Below, one piece after another: positions 22,020 to 35,500 of a DNA stretch of 64,000 nt. This DNA is from Mortierella sp. BCC40632. Taxonomy: Eukaryota > Mortierellomycota > Mortierellomycetes > Mortierellales > Mortierellaceae. Within the stretch, counting starts at the first letter, position 1; every line of letters begins with the position of its first letter. Made by a program: the position numbers and the translations under genes. Below the pieces are notes generated by a model. It searched no databases, was not told the DNA's origin, and saw only the letters and a program-made list of their open reading frames with translations. The DNA lies in the NCBI GenBank assembly GCA_011634665.1, contig WAEK01000001.1:1627501-1691500 (forward strand). The letters are read 5' to 3'.

Positions 22020-25000
22020 GACTCTGGGCTGTCAAAAAAGGGGCTCTACGAACTATGCTCAATTGCTTAGCGTAACTTGAGCCAACTCACAACTAGACAA
22101 AAATTGTTTCGAGAATGTGTTGCCATAATGGCCTTGATGTTGCTTCTGTAGAAGGGAAGGTAGGGGGAGGGGGACCACGGAAGAGAAAAAAGCTCCTCTT
22201 CTTCGTCCCCTTCACAATCTCCTTTCTTTCAACCTTTTCTGTTTGTCTTTTCTTCCCTGCTCCGTCAAAGAATGGGGAAAAGGAGAACATGGGAAGGATG
22301 CACGAATTCAGGTCGCGCGAGCGAAGCGAAGGAGGGGAGGAGGGAGGCACGAAAAAAAAAAAAAGAAATCAAGGGCAATCTCCCCTACCTCCTCCTCGAC
22401 GCCACAGAGCAAATGGAACAAACGGCTCTGTCTCTCGTAGCGTTAGTGATTAAGAGGGAAAGGACATTTGAATGAAGTTCGAACGTTCCTTGCATATCCA
22501 CTTTGGGCTTCAAGAGTCCCAAAAATTTAGATTGGGTGTGTAGGGCTGGGATTAATGCGTACTTCAAAGACATATAAAGTACACACCAAAATAGCACTCG
22601 ATGCCTTTCAAAACGGAGAGAGAGCGACATTTGTATTACCAAAGAGCTGAGCTTTTTTGTTTTTCCTGCTCTCGATTCTTTTACCAAGCAAGAGCGAGAG
22701 CAGCAGCAACTTGGCCTCAGCCGCTGACCCAGCCACCGTCGTTGTCTTTGCTGTTTGCTCGAAAACCTTGGCAGGGATAAAGAGAGGGGGGGAAATGAGA
22801 GAAGGAGAAAAAGAAAGAAAGGGGGAAAGTGGAGGAGAGAAGAGAATGTGTATCTAAGAAATGAGATGTAAAGAAAAAAAAATTGATGTCGGATGGGAAA
22901 AGAGAGAGAGGCCCTGGGTTGGTCGGTCGGTCGGTCGACCAAAGAAGAATTCAACGCCTCGCCCTGCAAGAGGGGCCCCGCTCGTGGTGGTCCGTTGACC
23001 AATGAATGACCACGATGCGTGTTGGCAATGATGAATTCTATTCCATCAACCCTTTTTGTCCCAGCTTGCTTTCTCAAGCCTTCTGTTCTCGCCCCTCCAA
23101 GCTTTGCTCACTCAGAAAGCACGGGTCGCAATGTGCGCAAAGGTCCGTCGGAATCTGAAAGAGAAAGTAAGAAAAAAAAAGAGATTGATAGAGAAATGAG
23201 AAAAGGGACTGTGGACAGGATCAGGCAAGTAAACCATGGGACAACACCCAAGAGGAACGGGGTGCCGAGAGGTGGGTTAGGTTGGGTTGTCATTGATTAT
23301 GCAGTCCTACTGACAGAGCGCCGACTGAAAAAAAAAATGAGAGAGAATGCAGCAGAAAATAATGATGTTGATGCGTTTTCCTGTTCATGCCAATGCTTGG
23401 GTGGACGAATAGCTGATCGTGATTCTACTGTTACTTTTCTGGTTTGGCCGATAGGGGGCAAATGACAGACGCGACCCCATCCTGCCCACGCCCTCTTTTC
23501 CTCTTTGCTCTCTCATGCAGCAGACGTGTAAAGAAGGAAGAGAAAAAAAAATGTAGATAGACTAGCTACTTCTATTTTTCTTTGGAGTCTGCAAACCCCC
23601 TTGCCTGCTTGTCCTGCATGCATACAAACAAAGCACTGAAGCATGCATTAGACTTTGGCACTTTTTTTTTTTGCCCCGCCCTTCACAGCATCCGCCTCTT
23701 GAGGGCCGGTTTGACGGGCTGTTGGTTCCTGTTGGGCACCTTACTATCGGATTCGCAATCGTCTCTTCTCTTCTACTCTTCCTTTGGTGCGACGTTGGCG
23801 AACACAAGGATGTTTGTGGTGCCCTCTCCACTCCTCTCTCCTTCTCTCCTGCAATTGATGTGAGAAAGCTTGTTTTGGGCGTTGGTACAACATTACAAAA
23901 GGAATAGGGTAATGTGTGCACTCCTTCATCCACAGGGTCCGATTGGGGGAGAGGATAGGGGGTTAAAGGAGACGAGAGTACCCGAAGGCGACACAAGAAC
24001 ACATAATACAGAGAAAAAAAAGAAGAAAAAAGATCCGATCGTTGGTAGATTTCCATTCTACGGAAAACACAGCAACAACGGCTCTTCTGTGTGTCCTTGG
24101 ATACTGTCACGTTTTTCCCTTTTAGCCCTTTTTGCCCCTGGGCTATTGGCCTTCCAGCCGCTTCTCTCTGAGATACAGATCCCAGGTCCCTTGCTTCTCT
24201 TTTTGATCGGATACAACAGCAGGCCAGGGGGCGGCCAGGGAAATGAGCGAACAGGTGAGAGGAGGAGGCTGAGAAGAAGAGGAGCTGAAGCAAAAGAGCT
24301 ATAGAAACACAAGGGCAAAGAGAGAGGGTTTACAAAACGGCGAATCGTAAATGTCGAATGAAGTCGTGCAACTCAAATGGCTATCCGCTTTGTATCGGCC
24401 TCTGTTCGTCAGACTCTAGGCCATTAGGCAAAGAGAACAACCGCGCGTTGCTGCACATCGGGTTCTCATCACCCCCCTCGCCCTCGCCTGACACTCACCT
24501 GAACGCCTTCCGTCGGTCCCTGTTCCCTTTCGGTCTCCTAACTCAAGAAGCTGCAGCAACAGGAAATCAAAAAATAAAACAAGGAAAAAAAGCTTACACA
24601 AGAGAAGCAAACAACCATGGAGTCTATTGACGCAATGCATGCAGACAAGGCAGACAAACAGACAATCTTGAGACAGGATAAGATATTTCATCTTGCACGA
24701 TTGGAAAAAGGGGAGAAGTGGAGAGGAAGAAATAACCGTCTCTCTTCCGTGCCGTGCCTTTGGCCAAACCCCACATAACCGACCTCTCGGACCAATTGAA
24801 GGAACAGCGAACAAAAGAACAAGGGAGAACTGAGACCTTCCTCCTTTATTCCTTTCTTCTTGACTCTTGGTCTCGTTTCACCCCTGGAGATTTCTTTTAT
24901 TTATTTATTTTTTGTCCGAAATAACCACTTCCCAGGTGAAACGCGACCAAAAAGTTATGTCACCAGCTAATTCGAGGGAATAGAGGTGTGAAAAAGAGGA

Positions 25001-28000
25001 AGCGAGGACAGGTGAGGATGTTGAGATACACACCCACGCGAGTTGGGAGAAGGAGAGGAGATATCTCTTCTCCATCTCGGTTGTTTGTATTCCTGATCAA
25101 GCACTCCGCAAAGGAATCCAGGGATCGAGGCGGAGAGGACCGATGAACGGCCCTCCCTCTCCTTTCGGGCTCCACATGTCAACGACGCGTCCCTCACCAT
25201 CTCGGTCTGCTTTCTCATTCTCCTCCTCTTCTTTTTTTATGCTGGTGAACAAAAAAGGGCACTCTTGGTCCCGGAGCTCTAGTTTCTTTGTCTCCGCCAG
25301 ACCTCGTCGGCAGCCAGCTGACACCCTCTCCTTCGCGGAGTGGCCTGTCCCAGATCGAGGCCTGTCCGCGTGTGCGACTCCCTTTCCTTCTCCATATCAG
25401 TAGTCTATACCCAGTTTTTACCCTTTATTTTCTTTTTCTTTTTTTTTTTTTTTTGGCCCGACAGCTGGGCGGCGGTCTCCATCTCATTCTCCGGTGGCTC
25501 CGTTCTTTTTCCTTCCCAGCGGCGACGATGTCTCGCTTGCTCGTGAAAGTGACGATGGAGGAGGAGGGAAGAGAGGGGGTTGGTTGGGAAGAAACGAGAG
25601 GCCAAAGGGACAAAGGCTAAAATGAACCTCGCCTCTTTTTTTTTTTTTTTTACTCCATAAGCACACTCCCGCAAGTCTTTGGTAAAAGGGAATGCAGGAT
25701 GGACAAGAGAAGCTTTGCTTTGTTAGTCGTTGTGTGTGTTTGTGTGAATGCGTGTGGTTGTTGTGTGTGTTGCTTGTGTTTGTATGCGTGTAATTGGGTC
25801 CGGTTTCGGTTCGGTCCCGCTCGTGATGTTCCCAACGCAGGTAATTGGCAAGAGACAGAAGAAAAATAGTTCTTCCCTTTCCTATATTCCAATGATTCTC
25901 TAAAAACGAACCATTCGAGGTTTCCGATCGGCATTTGTTATTTCCCTCTCTGTCTCTTCTTTATTATTTTTTTTTAGACAATGTCATTAGGCTTGCGTTG
26001 CCTGGCTGTCCATTGTGCCAATGCTGACTATTAGAAAAGGTAACTCGTGAGAGCGAGGGAGTGAATGGGAAGAGAGAGAGGAGTCAAAAAACAAAGCCCG
26101 ACAAGGTAACTCCATATTCCGTTCGCTGGGTCCGTACTCTATTCCCTCTGCCCCCCCCTTTTTTCTTTCTTCATGAGCGTGAGAGAGTAAGAGATTAACC
26201 AGAACGGCCATCCCACTCGCTCGATTCCACATTGTCCTATCCTCTCTCTGCTCGCTCGTTCGCTCTGTCTTTGCTCAGCATTTTGCTTGTTGCAACTCTA
26301 CCTCGGAATGAGAGAATGTGATTGAACGAAGGAGAACTAGAGACAGTAAGAAAAAAAAAGTGGAAGTCTAAAGTGATGATGAGCAGCTATCTCGAGCTCA
26401 GCATCCAGTCTCCATGGGCCTTTCGCTGTTATCTCTTTTTCTCCGTCTATGGCTCCGCTCTTGCTCTGTGCGAACAGAACCGAAGAGGGAAGGCAGGGCA
26501 CCCTCGCTCGCTCGCTCGCTCATACACACTTTTCGCTCCACCGACCCTATATCACTGTCTTTTTTTTTTTATGAAGAGCGTTCAGGCTAGAAGCTGACTC
26601 GGTGGAGGCCAGAGGCAAAAGAAACCAGTCTTCAAATTTGCCCTCCCTCCCTCCTTCCCCTCCTTTCTCTCTTGCGCCCCACTTTTTTCCGATCTGCAGA
26701 CATTTAGGTACATTGTCCATCTCAGGGACATTGGAGGAAAAGTGAAAAGTACATGCCTCGCTGTACACTCAATATGAACACTCTTGTTTCTCACGCACAC
26801 GCATACCACACTCACACACCACACACATAAACTTACGCGTGAAAAATTACAAACTCACGCTTACACCTCTTTTTGACATCCCACGGAAGTGAAGAAAAAA
26901 TGGCCAAAGCATCTTTTTTTCTGAGTCGCGAATTTGGCCTCTTTGGCTCCCAGCCGTTTCGATTCGATCTCTCTCTATTTTTTTTTTTCTTTATTAAAGT
27001 CGACCTGAAAGTGTCAACAAAGATAGAAGCAGAGAGCAATAGAAAAAGAAAAAGAAGGGAGAGCAAGTAAAAGAGAGGGAGAGAGAATGTCTTCAGGCGG
27101 AACAGCAATTGGCAGCCGCAATGTTGGTCTGATAGATTGATATGTAATCAAAGTACCAATGAGCCGAGATATTCGCTTGCCGTTCACGTCCTTCCTCTCT
27201 CTCTTTCTCTCTCTCTCGCTCACTCCCTGTCTCTCTTTCTCTCCTCCTTTCCCTTAATCTCTTTTGTTCCTGGGAAGGGAGGAGAGGGGCGGAACAAGAG
27301 ACCGAAGAAGAGAGGGAAAGAGGGCGAGGGTAATAAACTTCGTCTCCACTCATATTAAGTCCGTGACGATCTCCGTTCCCTTCGCCGTTATGACGGGGTC
27401 TGGCCCACAATATAGCACAGGAGGAAAAAAAAAAAAGAGGGACAAAGGAGAGAAGTGTGTGTGTTTGTGGGTGTATACTATATTAGTAGTACTTCTTGAG
27501 TGGTATTGGACACCTCTCCCCTTCCTTTCTCTCTCTCTCCTCAGACTGGGCTTTATACCCCCATGGACTGGTCAGGTCTTAATCTCAGATCCAGAGTGTG
27601 TAGACGAGTGCTCCAGCTCTACGTCTATTCCATCAAACCACTCATATCTTTGGCCAAAGAAAGGCAAGGAAGAAGGGGGAAGGAGACAAGAACATTCTTC
27701 ATGAGCCTCGAGATGGATGACGAGAGAGAGGTGATGTGTCTGCAATGCTCAATTTCGCGGCAAAAAAAAAAATTAATAATAAAATTAATAATGAAAGGAG
27801 GGTAAAAAAAAAAAAAAAAAAAAAAAAGATGAGATGGACGATTCGTCGCGATAGGAATTGTTTCCTTCATCTCATTTCCAACACATCCTTTTCCTCTTTG
27901 CTCAATCTCTCTCCACCCCACACAGACACGCTCACTTTCTCACCCCTGAAAAAAAAAAAAAATAGAAAAGGGACACAAAAGCAAAGTCGCGAATGTTGTT

Positions 28001-28097
28001 CGGGGCTGTGTGTGTTGGAAGCTTCCAAGGGACAGAAATGAATGTGTTTATGTAAGACAGGGCGGAGGAAAGAGATAGAAAAGAGAGAAAGAGAGAT

Positions 28098-28103
<6 letters not shown>

Positions 28104-28179
<76 letters not shown>
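28104..28179. repeat. (GA)38 microsatellite
   Basis: The longest uninterrupted dinucleotide array in the window, flanked by GA-rich imperfect sequence from about 28050. Confidence 0.95.
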
Positions 28180-28182
<3 letters not shown>

Positions 28183-30271
28183 AAGAGACAAAGACAGGAC
28201 AAAAAGCAATAGGTCTATAGAGAGTGGAGAGAAAGAAACAAAACAAAGGAGCGAATTGCTTCCTTCTTTTTTTTTTTTTCCTTTCCTTTCTCTCTCTTTC
28301 CTTCTCTCTCCTTCTCCTTCTCCTTCTCTCTCTTCTATCACCACGGCTCTCTAGGGCGATGCGACTCAAAAAAAAAGTTCGCCGTGAGATGGCTGTTCAT
28401 GTCGGCTCAAACAGATTGGTCTATAAAAAAATTGGCGGACGAAAAGTCTAGAGGTGTCAAAGATGAGGAAAAAAAAAAAAAAAAAAAAGGCAAAGAGGAG
28501 AGAGGTCTAGCAGATGAGAGCGAAAAAGGAATGTTAAGAGTTGACGACGGACCAAGAGAATATTGGTAGAACAACAAGAGCATGGGCGCGATGGTTAAAG
28601 AGCAGAGAGAGTGAAGTGAGAGTGAAGTGAACGGAGGGTGAGTGAGCAGCGCTGCGAATGATTGAGCGAAGGACCTTTCAGACCTAGTTTCTGGTTTGAC
28701 TCTCCACCTCCCTCCTCCTCCCGAGACCTATCCGGATGTTTGTAACCCTGTGAGGGACAAGAAACAAGACTTCCAGCCTTCGGTGCCACAAGCATGCTCC
28801 TGGTTGGGCGACTCTAATCTAAGCTCACTGACTCGCTCACTCACATTCTTTATCATTCTCTCCACCTCAATGGAGGGGAAGGAGAGTTCCTTCTTCGGTT
28901 TCTTGGTTTATGTTCTCAGTTGTTAACTGACTCTAAGCTTTGATGAGCTTGTATGTTCCATGAGGGTGGCGCCACATTGCGATCGAGGTCGAACCGCCTG
29001 TCATGGACTCCTGAAGATGCCACAGCCTCCACAGTTTTTATCTCAGCATTCCCTTGATCGGGCGGGGAGGAAGTGAGAGAGGATGGTTCCCATCGTAAGG
29101 TCCGTCATGATAGATTGCTCCAACCTTTCTCCGGAGGGAGGAAAAGAGGAAGGGGGACAGGTTAGGCGTCCCAAGCTCTTTTTTTTTTTTTTTTTTTTTT
29201 TGACAGGAGAATAAGAGGAAGACGACCGAGATGAGGTGACAAAAGGAATTAGGGAACACAGAAGACCGGACTCTTCCATTGTTCTTGTTAGCCCTGCAAC
29301 TCCGTCAATAGGTCCTGAACGAAGAGTGCCCAGCAGGAAGGGGCAGGATAGGAACGGGGCCCTGCGCTTGCATTTTTTTCTATCGATGTGTGTTTTTTTT
29401 TATGTACCCTCATGCAGATACCTTCTCTTTTGGCCATTTCTCTCATTTTTTTTTGATAGAGAGTTGGCAGGGGAGCAAGAAATAAAAAAAAAAAAAAAAA
29501 AGGGACATAGTTTAAGAGACCCATGATGCAGGACGCGGCTGCATCTGTCTGCTTGCAAACACATCGAGGGTCAAGAGGAGGGAACCACTCTTTTTCGTTC
29601 TTATACAAAACGCTCAAATGCACCTATGATGGACGACAACAAACACAGTGGGCTGCACAATTGTCAACTGCGCTTTAGTAGAAAGTGAAGGCTGGGTGTA
29701 GACCAATTGACAGCAGAGAATCTGGCCTGTTTGTGTGGCTCTGCTCAGCTAGCCACTGCAGAGTGGTTTACTTAGATGGTAGGATGAGAACAGAATACCT
29801 TAGACTGAGTATCCAAGTCCTCATCCTGCGAAGTGTTTGAAAACCCCCCCCATCCTGCAGCAATTCACTCAAAAGTATCCTAGCACTAGCAGAGGAGGCG
29901 TAAACCAGAGAAGATTCAAGTAAATGAAGAGAAAGAAAGAGAATGAATTGCTTGGAGATAACTTCACAAAGTATCCTTGTTCGGCTAATAGTGCTTGTAT
30001 TTTATTTGTTAATTCAGCACCAGGAGATGACTTTATGGTCTTTTTCTACCCTGCCCGATATCTCCCCCTTGGACTTTCAACTCTCCTTTTTCTTTTTCTG
30101 GTACTAGTTCTAGCTCTTTAGCCCTTTGTATTCTAAAGGAGAGATGTCTACGCTTAAAAGCAAAGCGTTAGAAACGGTTCAACTTTATTAGAGAGGCAAT
30201 GCAGTATGCTGCCTCGGCATGACATGTATCTGGAGTGGGGAGAGGGGAGGTGTATGCTTATGCGTATGCGA

Positions 30272-30272
<1 letters not shown>

Positions 30273-30305
<33 letters not shown>
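30273..30305. repeat. (TG)n microsatellite
   Basis: About 16 TG units in the gene-free tract. Confidence 0.9.
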
Positions 30306-30310
<5 letters not shown>

Positions 30311-31643
30311 GCACATGTGCGTGTGCACTCGAAGCTCCTACCAAATTTCCCTCCCGCGCTCCCTTCGTCCACTTTGGCTTGCTTCCCCGATGATTGGGAA
30401 CAAAAGTCAAAGGAAAAAGAAAGCAGATGCTTGCTCCTCACCGTTGCAAATGCAGGTCATGCTGGCGTGCAAAGACCTGACATTGGCCCAAGTCAATGTA
30501 TCCCTAGTTTGGGAGAGAGGAAGGTCCCTTCCCTTCCCCGCAGTTCAGGTCCATGGTGTAGCTCAGTTTGGCCAGCCAAATACCCATCGGGTCCAGTCTC
30601 TTCTAGTTCAATTGACCCGCTCTTTCCCCGCTCCCACCCTTGCGGTGGCCCGATGCTCTTAGTTCTGAGGTGAATAGGTCCGTTAGGGTATCTCTCCTCA
30701 TGTCGAGCTGTACTCCATACAAAAGGGGGAAAGGGAGAGGTAAAGTGAAGGCCATGGCAGGCATACCGGGATATCCAGCCGGGAGTGGACACGGTTATGG
30801 ACGGTCGACACCTCGAAGGGAGGACTAAAATTCATGCAAGGACGGCTCTTGCCTCCTCAAGAGCCATCCCAATCAACAAAGAGGTAAGAAGAGAGGGGTG
30901 GGGTGAGAGAGATATGCAGCCAAAGACGAAGAGAGGGGGAAAAAAAAAAAAAGACAGAAAGAGAGGACGCAAGAGCGAGCGCGGGTAACGGTTTTCGACT
31001 AACGGAATCATCTATCTGTCTGGGCGTTTGGTATTCTTCCCAGATGACATGATGGCGCTTGAGCGCCAAAAAAGGGGGAAGACAAACACCACCACCACCT
31101 CCACCTCCTCCTCCTCCTCCTCCACCACCACCACCACCACCACCATGACTTTCACAGGGTCCTGCCATCCTCCTTGTATTTCCAGCCAGTGCCTGATCCT
31201 TTGCCATTGCTCTCGCGTCCGGTGCGCATATCAATGTCTCTGTTATTTAGGTTTTTTGGATCAGGGACTGCCTGACCAGGAGCCGAGCTGTTGGTGTTTG
31301 GGAGGAGTGCAGAAGGGCCGAGTCTCAAGGCGGAAGAACACAAGGGACCGAGCCCTGGAGTGCCTTTATTTTTTTTATTTTTTTTCTCTCTCTCTTTCTC
31401 TTTGTCAGGAATGCTCGGGTGTATCAGATACAAAGGCACGACAATAGAGACCACAGAACCTTATGTTCTTTTGGAGGAGCAAGAAGGAGAGAGAGCGAAA
31501 GAAGGACGGGGGATGTCGCGAAACGGACAAACGAGACGAAACGAAACACGAAACGGCATACGGAGAGAAGAGTAGGGCGGCATGGTTGCACGGAACGTAA
31601 AGAATGGAACGAAGGACGACAAGGACAAAGGAGAGAACAGTGC

Positions 31644-31682
<39 letters not shown>

Positions 31683-31884
31683 AGAGAGATAGGGCCCCAC
31701 CCCTAGCCTTGCGGATGTCCTTGATCTTTGAGTGTTCTACTCGCTCACTCGCTTGAATTCCTGTTACCTCTCAATTTGTTTATCAGCCTATTTTGTCCGC
31801 GACATGTTGTTGGGCCTGATGAGTAACCGCTCTCAGGTCGGGTGGCCTCACATCCCCCGCCCGGGGAGGAGCTATTAGGTCTGG

Positions 31885-31919
<35 letters not shown>

Positions 31920-32508
31920 TAGAGTAGAGTACAGACGATAGGGTGCAAAAGCAAGGTTTGGTTAAATGCATGCATCGCCTTACGCGACCTCCTGCGTTTG
32001 CCGCCTTCCACAGGGCCCGTCCATTGCATTTGTCTCGACAGCCTGGAGGGTTGGGTGGGAGCAACAAGAAGGGAGCTACAGGGCGTGTGTTTTCCTTCTC
32101 TCTCTCAGGGGTGGGCGAGGTTCTAGTCCTCTAGACCATGAGAGAGATCTCGATCGAGACAGTGGGACAAAAGGTGCACGGGGTGTGTAGCAGGTGGGCA
32201 AGGAACGCGGGCTGAAGAGAAAGAGAAAGAAAAAGTCAGGCAAGGTTTGGTACGCGGAGAGAAGACAAAGGACGAGGGCCCCTGCCTCTGTCCTACTCTA
32301 GACAGAGCGGACCAAGGAAGCAAACAAACGGTTCCAAGGCGGGAATACAGAGCGAGTGAGAGCGGATCCACCAGGGAGAGGGAACGAGGAGAGGAGACAC
32401 AAGTACGCCTGGGTGAGGAGCTGCAGCTGGACAACCCAGACCCACGGCTCTCAAGGCGGCCTGTCAGTGTCCAGTAGCCTTGTGGCCGACATGGACAGTC
32501 AGCGACGT

Positions 32509-32544
32509 GGGGCGGGGCGGGGCGGGGCAGGGCGGGGCGGAGGA
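32509..32544. promoter_or_regulatory. GC-box cluster at a purine/pyrimidine strand switch
   Basis: Six to seven tandem GGGGC units. To the left (32160-32400) the + strand is purine-rich; to the right (32640-33200) it is strongly C/T-rich. Genes in this window have pyrimidine-rich sense strands just before their start codons, so this could be a bidirectional promoter with transcription leaving both ways. Inference only; no TATA-like element was recognised. Confidence 0.35.
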
Positions 32545-35500
32545 GGCAAGGTAGGCGCGCCAGACAGTGTTGGAGAATGCGAACGGTGCAGTGTTCGAGT
32601 GAGGGCGCTATCCGTAATTGCATAACTGAATGTGCTGTGTACATAATCCTCTGGTGGTTCCTTCTGTTCGTTGCTTCTCTTTCTTCTCTTTTCTCTCTTT
32701 TTCTCTCTGTCTCTCTCTTTTTCTCTCTTTCTCTCTCTTTCTTTCTTTCTCCCTCTCATTCTCTCTTCTCTCCTCTCTTCTCTGTCTCGCTCGTCCCCCT
32801 CGCTCCTCCTTGCTTCCTTGCTTCCTTGCTTCCTTCCATTGCTTCCGTCCGTCCTTCTCTGCAGCTCCCGCCGCCCTGCCTTCGTCTGTCCCCTGCCTCA
32901 CCTTCACCACACTACGCCTCTCTTCCTACCTCCACGTCGCCCCGTCCCGTCTCTCTCCACCGCTCACGGCCACTGACTCTCCTCCACAACCACTTGCACT
33001 CACTCCTTTGCACTCATCCTCACCTCCCTCCTCTCCTCTAGTTCAACCTTGAACTAGGCCTCTCCCCACCGCCACTCGCATTCGTCTCTGCACTCACGCG
33101 CTAACCCGCGCCCGTACCTGTGTCTGTACCAGCCCCTCCATCCTTCTCCCCCACCTTCGCCACCCTCCTTGGTCCCCTCCTCCACCGCACCAAGACACAA
33201 AAGGCAAGCATTGACCTGTGGCCTGTGGCCGCACCAACTGGCGATTTGCATTTTTGAGTTGCCAGGCCTGCCATTTTTTTTTATATATTAGAGTTGTTAC
33301 GATACACAGCACCGAATCCGGTGCACAGAAAAGGGGGTGCCCATGGGCCACGGTCGCCTGTTTCCTCGCTGCATCTGGACATGCGTGGACTATGGCCCAT
33401 TACCACCAGTGTCCGGACCGCCGGGCCTCAAAGCCCGCGCACCACCTCACCGTAGCTCGCTGCTGTGGACCCTTTCCTGTTGCCTCAATGCTCGGACACC
33501 GTTCTGTCCTTTTTTCTCCATCGGCCCATTGACCCTTTTGCCCTCATCATCTCTCATCTCGATCGCATTCGCCCATTCTTTACTACCACCACCACCACCA
33601 CCACCGTCGCTCCTTCTACTTCTCCTTCTCCTCCTGTCCCCTGCATCGCGCAACCCACTCTGTCGCTTACACACAACACTCAAACACCCGCACAAAAAAG
33701 AGAAAAGTAACGTCCTTATTATCCAACGAGCAACCTCGAGCGGGCTTGCTTCTTCTGGGCGATACTATCGCGCCTGTCCCCGTAAACTTGCCTGACCCGG
33801 CACTGCCGCCTTTGCTCTCTCTCTCCCCTCCCCCGGCAGAAACACACACGCCTCGAGAGAGATCGGCGGTCGGCTCCAAGCCTGTTCAACCAGGCGGAGC
33901 ATTTTGTTCTTGCGCTCGCTCGTGCGGTGGTTTCATCCTCATTCGCCCGGTCCTCCGGGAGCGATCCATTCGTTTTCCCACTCCTTACCCTACCCTGCCC
34001 TGGAGCGACTGTCTGGATCCCGCCTGCAAGGCCGTGAAAACCTCCGGCAGCGGGGCCTGGTCAAACACTGCCGCCCAGTCTCTCACCTGAGGCCTGTCCT
34101 CGACACCGGCTCGCAAGAGCGGTCTGCTCTGAAGACAGAAGCAGATGCACCAGAAGAGGCCGTGTCTGGATCTGCTCATCTTACCGTCTGTTCCTTCCAG
34201 AGCCTTACTGACGAGCATTCGCCTTTTTCTTTTCTTTTCTTTCCTTTTCTTTCTGGTGCCGCTATTTCATCTCTCTGAATCTATCTTTCGGGGACGTAAT
34301 GTTCTCGTTGTTCTTTCCTCTCATTGCATTCCTCAGTCTGGCAGTCGATTCGAACGAGCACGACTCTTGGAGCGTTTCCTTCGACAGTAAGTAAGATCAT
34401 CGTAAGCGGGTGAGCAGGGGGTCGGGGAGAAGAGGAGGATGAAGGAGGGTGAAGGAGGGCGAAGGAGGGTGAAGGAGGAGGATGAGGAGGAGGAGGAGGA
34501 GGAGTGGTTGTGAACAGATGCCGTCTTGTCTGCGGGTTCATTGCCCGATTGTGGCAGCACCGAGCAGCAGCGACAGAGAGGAGAAAGAGTAGTCGAGGCC
34601 CACGCATACTGCTTCGCTCAGCTCACGAAGGCTGCTCATCCTCTTTCACTCTTTCTCTTTTCTCTTTCTTTCTTTTTCTTTCTTTCTCGCCCATTGTCCG
34701 ACTCCTCTCCCACCAGCCTCCGTCCCCCTTTTCCGCCGATTTAATGTGTTTATTGTTTCGCAATTCAATCATATTCTATAGGATTGAATAGTGCGTCTAA
34801 TCTTGTGTGAGTGTGTGTTTTTTGGCGGGATATTTGTCGTACCCACTGCGACACACCCATCTCTTGCCAACTCACCCACCCATCTCTACTTTCCTTCCCA
34901 CCAACACACACTTACCTTCATCGCTCTGCTTTTGCTCCACGGGCGCTCTTTGCTCTCAGGAGAGCCGCTTACTGCACACAGCGCTCTTCCCCCGCACCTT
35001 GCTGCGACTAATGGGGCTTCGATCGGGCCGGTGCCGTCGCTATGCACACTTTCCTCCTTCCTTCCCCTCTTTCCTTCCACCACCTCTCCCGTGGCAGCGA
35101 GGGTACTGCTACGGTGTCTACTTACTGCCTCTGGCATCGCATTGCTCAGCTAGCCCGCACGTGCAGTCAGACTCTCTCTCTCCTTCCTCACTCACCCTCC
35201 CCTAATTCTGTTCTTGACGCAAACACCCCGTTGAAGTGCGACTCTTTTTGACATTTGCTGGTTCTAACCACTTACCCAATTCCCCTCTCCTCCCTCTCAC
35301 TCTTCTCTAATTGCGCTCGGGGCCTTTGTTTTATGAATTCAGACAAGTTGTTTTCGTCCGCAAAAAGAAGCAATAGGCATCTATTCGGCTCTCCAAGCTG
35401 CAGCCTTATTCAAGCACAGACACCCAACTCTCTGGCCACAGTGTCGACAAAGGTAAGCTTTTTTTTTCCTCCCACCATTCGTCCGTTCAATTTTGCTGAA

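Larger units (their letters stand above)
18613..25000. other. Gene-free tract, left part
   Basis: Begins with the SNF2 3' region. No ORF has recognisable domain content; the longest (about 230-243 aa on the minus strand) are strings of Leu/Ser/Phe/Arg caused by purine/pyrimidine bias. Purine-rich + strand blocks lie at about 19600-20200, 22150-22450 and 24240-24320, and a pyrimidine-rich block at 21390-21610. GA microsatellites are at 19757-19798 and 21985-22015. No transposon ends, long terminal repeats or tRNA were found by eye. Confidence 0.55.
25001..32500. other. Gene-free tract, middle part
   Basis: No coding sequence supported on either strand. It holds a GA array (28104-28179), a TG array (30273-30305), CCA/CCT triplets (31087-31145), an AG array (31651-31679) and several A- or T-runs of 15-27 nt (for example 31891-31917). 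Pyrimidine and purine blocks alternate. The stretch 29600-30150 is closer to balanced base composition but still has no gene I can recognise. Confidence 0.55.

Noticed and set aside
22479..22493. Heat-shock-element-like pair GAACGTTC
   Set aside because: Only two half-sites with correct spacing and no gene nearby; expected by chance in 64 kb.
22385..24293. Minus-strand ORFs of 230 and 243 codons
   Set aside because: Composition follows purine/pyrimidine bias, no motif is recognisable, and no supporting splice structure or leader was found.
30550..30625. tRNA-like D-arm string (TAGCTCAGTTTGG)
   Set aside because: No matching D-stem closure, no acceptor-stem pairing and no convincing T-arm at the right distance.
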